From contig NZ_NJDE01000010.1 in the NCBI RefSeq assembly GCF_002205895.1, forward strand, positions 62,001 to 126,000: a stretch of DNA of 64,000 bases, written 5' to 3'. Shown piece by piece: positions 62,743 to 64,000 of the stretch; positions within the stretch are counted from its first letter, which is position 1; every line of letters begins with the position of its first letter. The notes below the pieces were generated by a model. The model made no database searches. It had not been told where the DNA came from and worked only from the letters and a program-made list of their open reading frames with translations. The translations under genes and the position numbers were made by a program. This stretch comes from Saccharibacillus sp. O23. Its GTDB lineage: Bacteria; Bacillota; Bacilli; Paenibacillales; Paenibacillaceae.

Positions 62743-63345
62743 TTGAAGATCGGAATCATGGGCGGCACGTTCGACCCGATTCATATCGGACATCTGGTCG
62801 CTGCCGAGACGGTGCGCGAAGGGCTGGGACTGGACGAAGTCTGGTTTATGCCTTCCCATATCCCGCCGCATAAGGCCGAAGCGGGATTCTCCGCGGAAGA
62901 ACGGATGCAGATGGTGGAACTCGCGATCGGGACGCAGCCCGCGTTTCGCACGCTCGACATCGAACTGCGCCGGGGCGGCGTTTCTTATACGGTAGACACG
63001 ATGGGCGAATTGGCCGCGAAATATCCGGATGCCGATTTTCATTTCATCATCGGCACGGATATGGTGAACTATCTGCCCAAATGGAACCGGATCGAAGAAC
63101 TGGCGGGCTTGACCCGGTTCGCCGCGGTCGGCCGCGGCGGATACGAGCTGCACGAAGAAGTCGTTCCGGACGCGGTGGCGGAGGTCATCGATTACTTCGA
63201 TATGCCGCAGCTCGAGATTTCTTCGACGGAGATCCGCAGCCGGCTGAAAAGCGGCCGTTCGGCCCGTTATCTGGTACCCGAGAAGGTCTACGATTATTTG
63301 CAAAGGAGCGGTAATCATGCCTTTTACGCGCGAACAACTGATTGA
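62743..63345 (+). CDS. nadD: Nicotinate-nucleotide adenylyltransferase
   Basis: NadD adenylates nicotinate mononucleotide to make deamido-NAD, 200 aa. The nucleotidyltransferase motif GIMGGTFDPIHIGHL holds the HxGH residues, and the C-terminal SSTEIRSRL is the second ATP-binding motif. TTG 62743 is the likely start: SD AGGGAG is 8 bases upstream, and the GTG at 62734 overlaps it. Its 3' end overlaps yqeK by 29 bases. Confidence 0.96.
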   Translation: MKIGIMGGTFDPIHIGHLVAAETVREGLGLDEVWFMPSHIPPHKAEAGFSAEERMQMVELAIGTQPAFRTLDIELRRGGVSYTVDTMGELAAKYPDADFHFIIGTDMVNYLPKWNRIEELAGLTRFAAVGRGGYELHEEVVPDAVAEVIDYFDMPQLEISSTEIRSRLKSGRSARYLVPEKVYDYLQRSGNHAFYARTTD

Positions 63346-63937
63346 AGCCGTTTCTTCGCAGATGCCGGCCAGACGTTGGCAGCATACGCTCGGCGTCATG
63401 CGATCGGCGATCGAGCTGGCGGAACGTTACGGCGCCGATCCGCAGCGCGCGGAGCAGGCGGCGATCGTGCACGACGTAGCCAAATATTGGCCGGTGCAGC
63501 GTCAAGCGGCGGTGATTGCCGAGAACGGCCTGAACGCGGAACTGCTGAATTACGATTCGCCGCTGTGGCATTCGGAAGTCGGCGCTTACGTGGCGGAACA
63601 CGAATACGGAATCGAAGACCGCGAGGTTATCGACGCGATCCGCTATCACACGTCGGGCCGCGAAGAAATGACGCTGCTGGACAAAGTCGTCTGCTTGGCC
63701 GATTATATCGAGCCGGGACGCGACTTTCCCGGCGTCGATCGGATTCGGGAGAAAGCGTTATTGAGTTTGGAAGAAGGACTGATCGCCGGTTTCGACTCTA
63801 CCGTCAAGGTGCTGCTCGAACGGGGACAAACGATATTTCCGACAACGGTACTGGCACGCAACGATCTGATCCGTCAGCTCGCCGCTCGCGAGCAGGCGGG
63901 GCAGACCCGGCCGGTGACCGAAAATAAGGGAGGATAA
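63317..63937 (+). CDS. yqeK: HD-domain bis(5'-nucleosyl)-tetraphosphatase YqeK
   Basis: A metal-dependent HD hydrolase of 206 aa that splits Ap4A symmetrically into two ADP. The metal ligands are in RRWQHTLGVMRSAIELAERYG, AIVHDVAKYWP, LWHSEVGAYVAEHEYG and DAIRYHTSGR. ATG 63317 has SD AAAGGAG and lies inside the end of nadD, so translation is coupled. The C-terminal 30 residues are polar. Confidence 0.94.
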   Translation: MPFTREQLIEAVSSQMPARRWQHTLGVMRSAIELAERYGADPQRAEQAAIVHDVAKYWPVQRQAAVIAENGLNAELLNYDSPLWHSEVGAYVAEHEYGIEDREVIDAIRYHTSGREEMTLLDKVVCLADYIEPGRDFPGVDRIREKALLSLEEGLIAGFDSTVKVLLERGQTIFPTTVLARNDLIRQLAAREQAGQTRPVTENKGG

Positions 63938-63940
63938 CGA

Positions 63941-64000
63941 ATGAGCGTAAACTCGAAAGAACTGCTTCATATCGCGACGGAAGCCGTCGCGGACAAAAAA
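63941..64000 (+). CDS. rsfS: Ribosomal silencing factor RsfS (partial, N-terminus)
   Basis: Only the first 20 codons are in the window: MSVNSKELLHIATEAVADKK. Both this sequence and its place right after yqeK fit RsfS (YqeL), which binds uL14 and blocks subunit joining in starvation. SD GGGAGG precedes ATG 63941, and the yqeK stop is 3 bases upstream. The gene continues past the window end. Confidence 0.85.
   Translation, partial: MSVNSKELLHIATEAVADKK

Noticed and set aside
1-64000. CRISPR array, prophage, tRNA or rRNA genes
   Set aside because: No regularly spaced repeats, phage structural genes, clover-leaf candidates or rRNA sequence were seen while reading either strand.

Overview
The window is a high-GC (roughly 55-60% by eye) chromosomal segment from a Bacillota, most likely Paenibacillaceae (Paenibacillus/Saccharibacillus-like). 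The evidence is strong Shine-Dalgarno sites with frequent GTG/TTG starts, the mltG-U32-U32 and yqeG-yqeH-aroE-yqeI-nadD-yqeK-rsfS gene orders, HPr with both His and Ser regulatory sites, a GlcT/RAT-controlled ptsG, a two-gene gcvPA/gcvPB glycine decarboxylase behind a glycine riboswitch, and a sigma-W-like promoter in front of NfeD-flotillin. I see no tRNA, rRNA, CRISPR or prophage. Species assignment is inference.

Layout. 1-3.6 kb: tail of a small protein, mltG, and two U32 (TrhP-like tRNA hydroxylation) genes. 3.8-6.2 kb: a chemoreceptor with a long basic N-terminal extension. 6.4-13.6 kb: catalase, AI-2E-type permease, polysaccharide deacetylase, ilvD, a MITE-like element and a KGG stress protein. 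13.9-17.6 kb: alpha/beta hydrolase, HAD phosphatase, sirtuin, and an aldo/keto reductase under a perfect-consensus cre site. 17.9-22.9 kb: Leloir cluster galK-galE-galT with a divergent AraC-type regulator. 23-28.4 kb: butanol dehydrogenase-type ADH, a lipoprotein, NfeD-flotillin, and a YitT-family protein. 28.5-33.9 kb: glcT, ptsG, ptsH, ptsI.

34-40 kb: peptide deformylase and the glycine cleavage genes gcvT-gcvPA-gcvPB (minus strand, riboswitch) with divergent gcvH. 40-42.5 kb: SDR, GNAT acetyltransferase and a TPR protein. 42.5-46.2 kb: a large pullulanase-like protein with C-terminal Ig-like and CBM41-like modules, and a small unknown gene. 46.3-52.5 kb: Gfo/Idh/MocA-AraC-Gfo/Idh/MocA cluster, divergent GH13 alpha-glucosidase and an SDR. 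52.5-54.9 kb: YwaF-like membrane protein, a truncated IS3 OrfA and an M42 aminopeptidase. 55.2-59.6 kb: MoxR-DUF58-transglutaminase operon. 59.7-64 kb: the yqeG-to-rsfS operon, cut by the window end.

The dominant theme is carbon metabolism and its control: glucose PTS with antitermination, galactose catabolism, alpha-glucan hydrolysis, CcpA-type control and glycine-sensing RNA. The rest is core housekeeping (ribosome assembly, NAD and aromatic biosynthesis, tRNA modification) and envelope stress. I found no clearly new defence or biosynthetic system. The most unusual items are the pullulanase architecture, the 166-bp TA-flanked inverted-repeat element, the hairpin over the start of the truncated transposase gene, the extended chemoreceptor, and several perfect inverted repeats without an assigned role.
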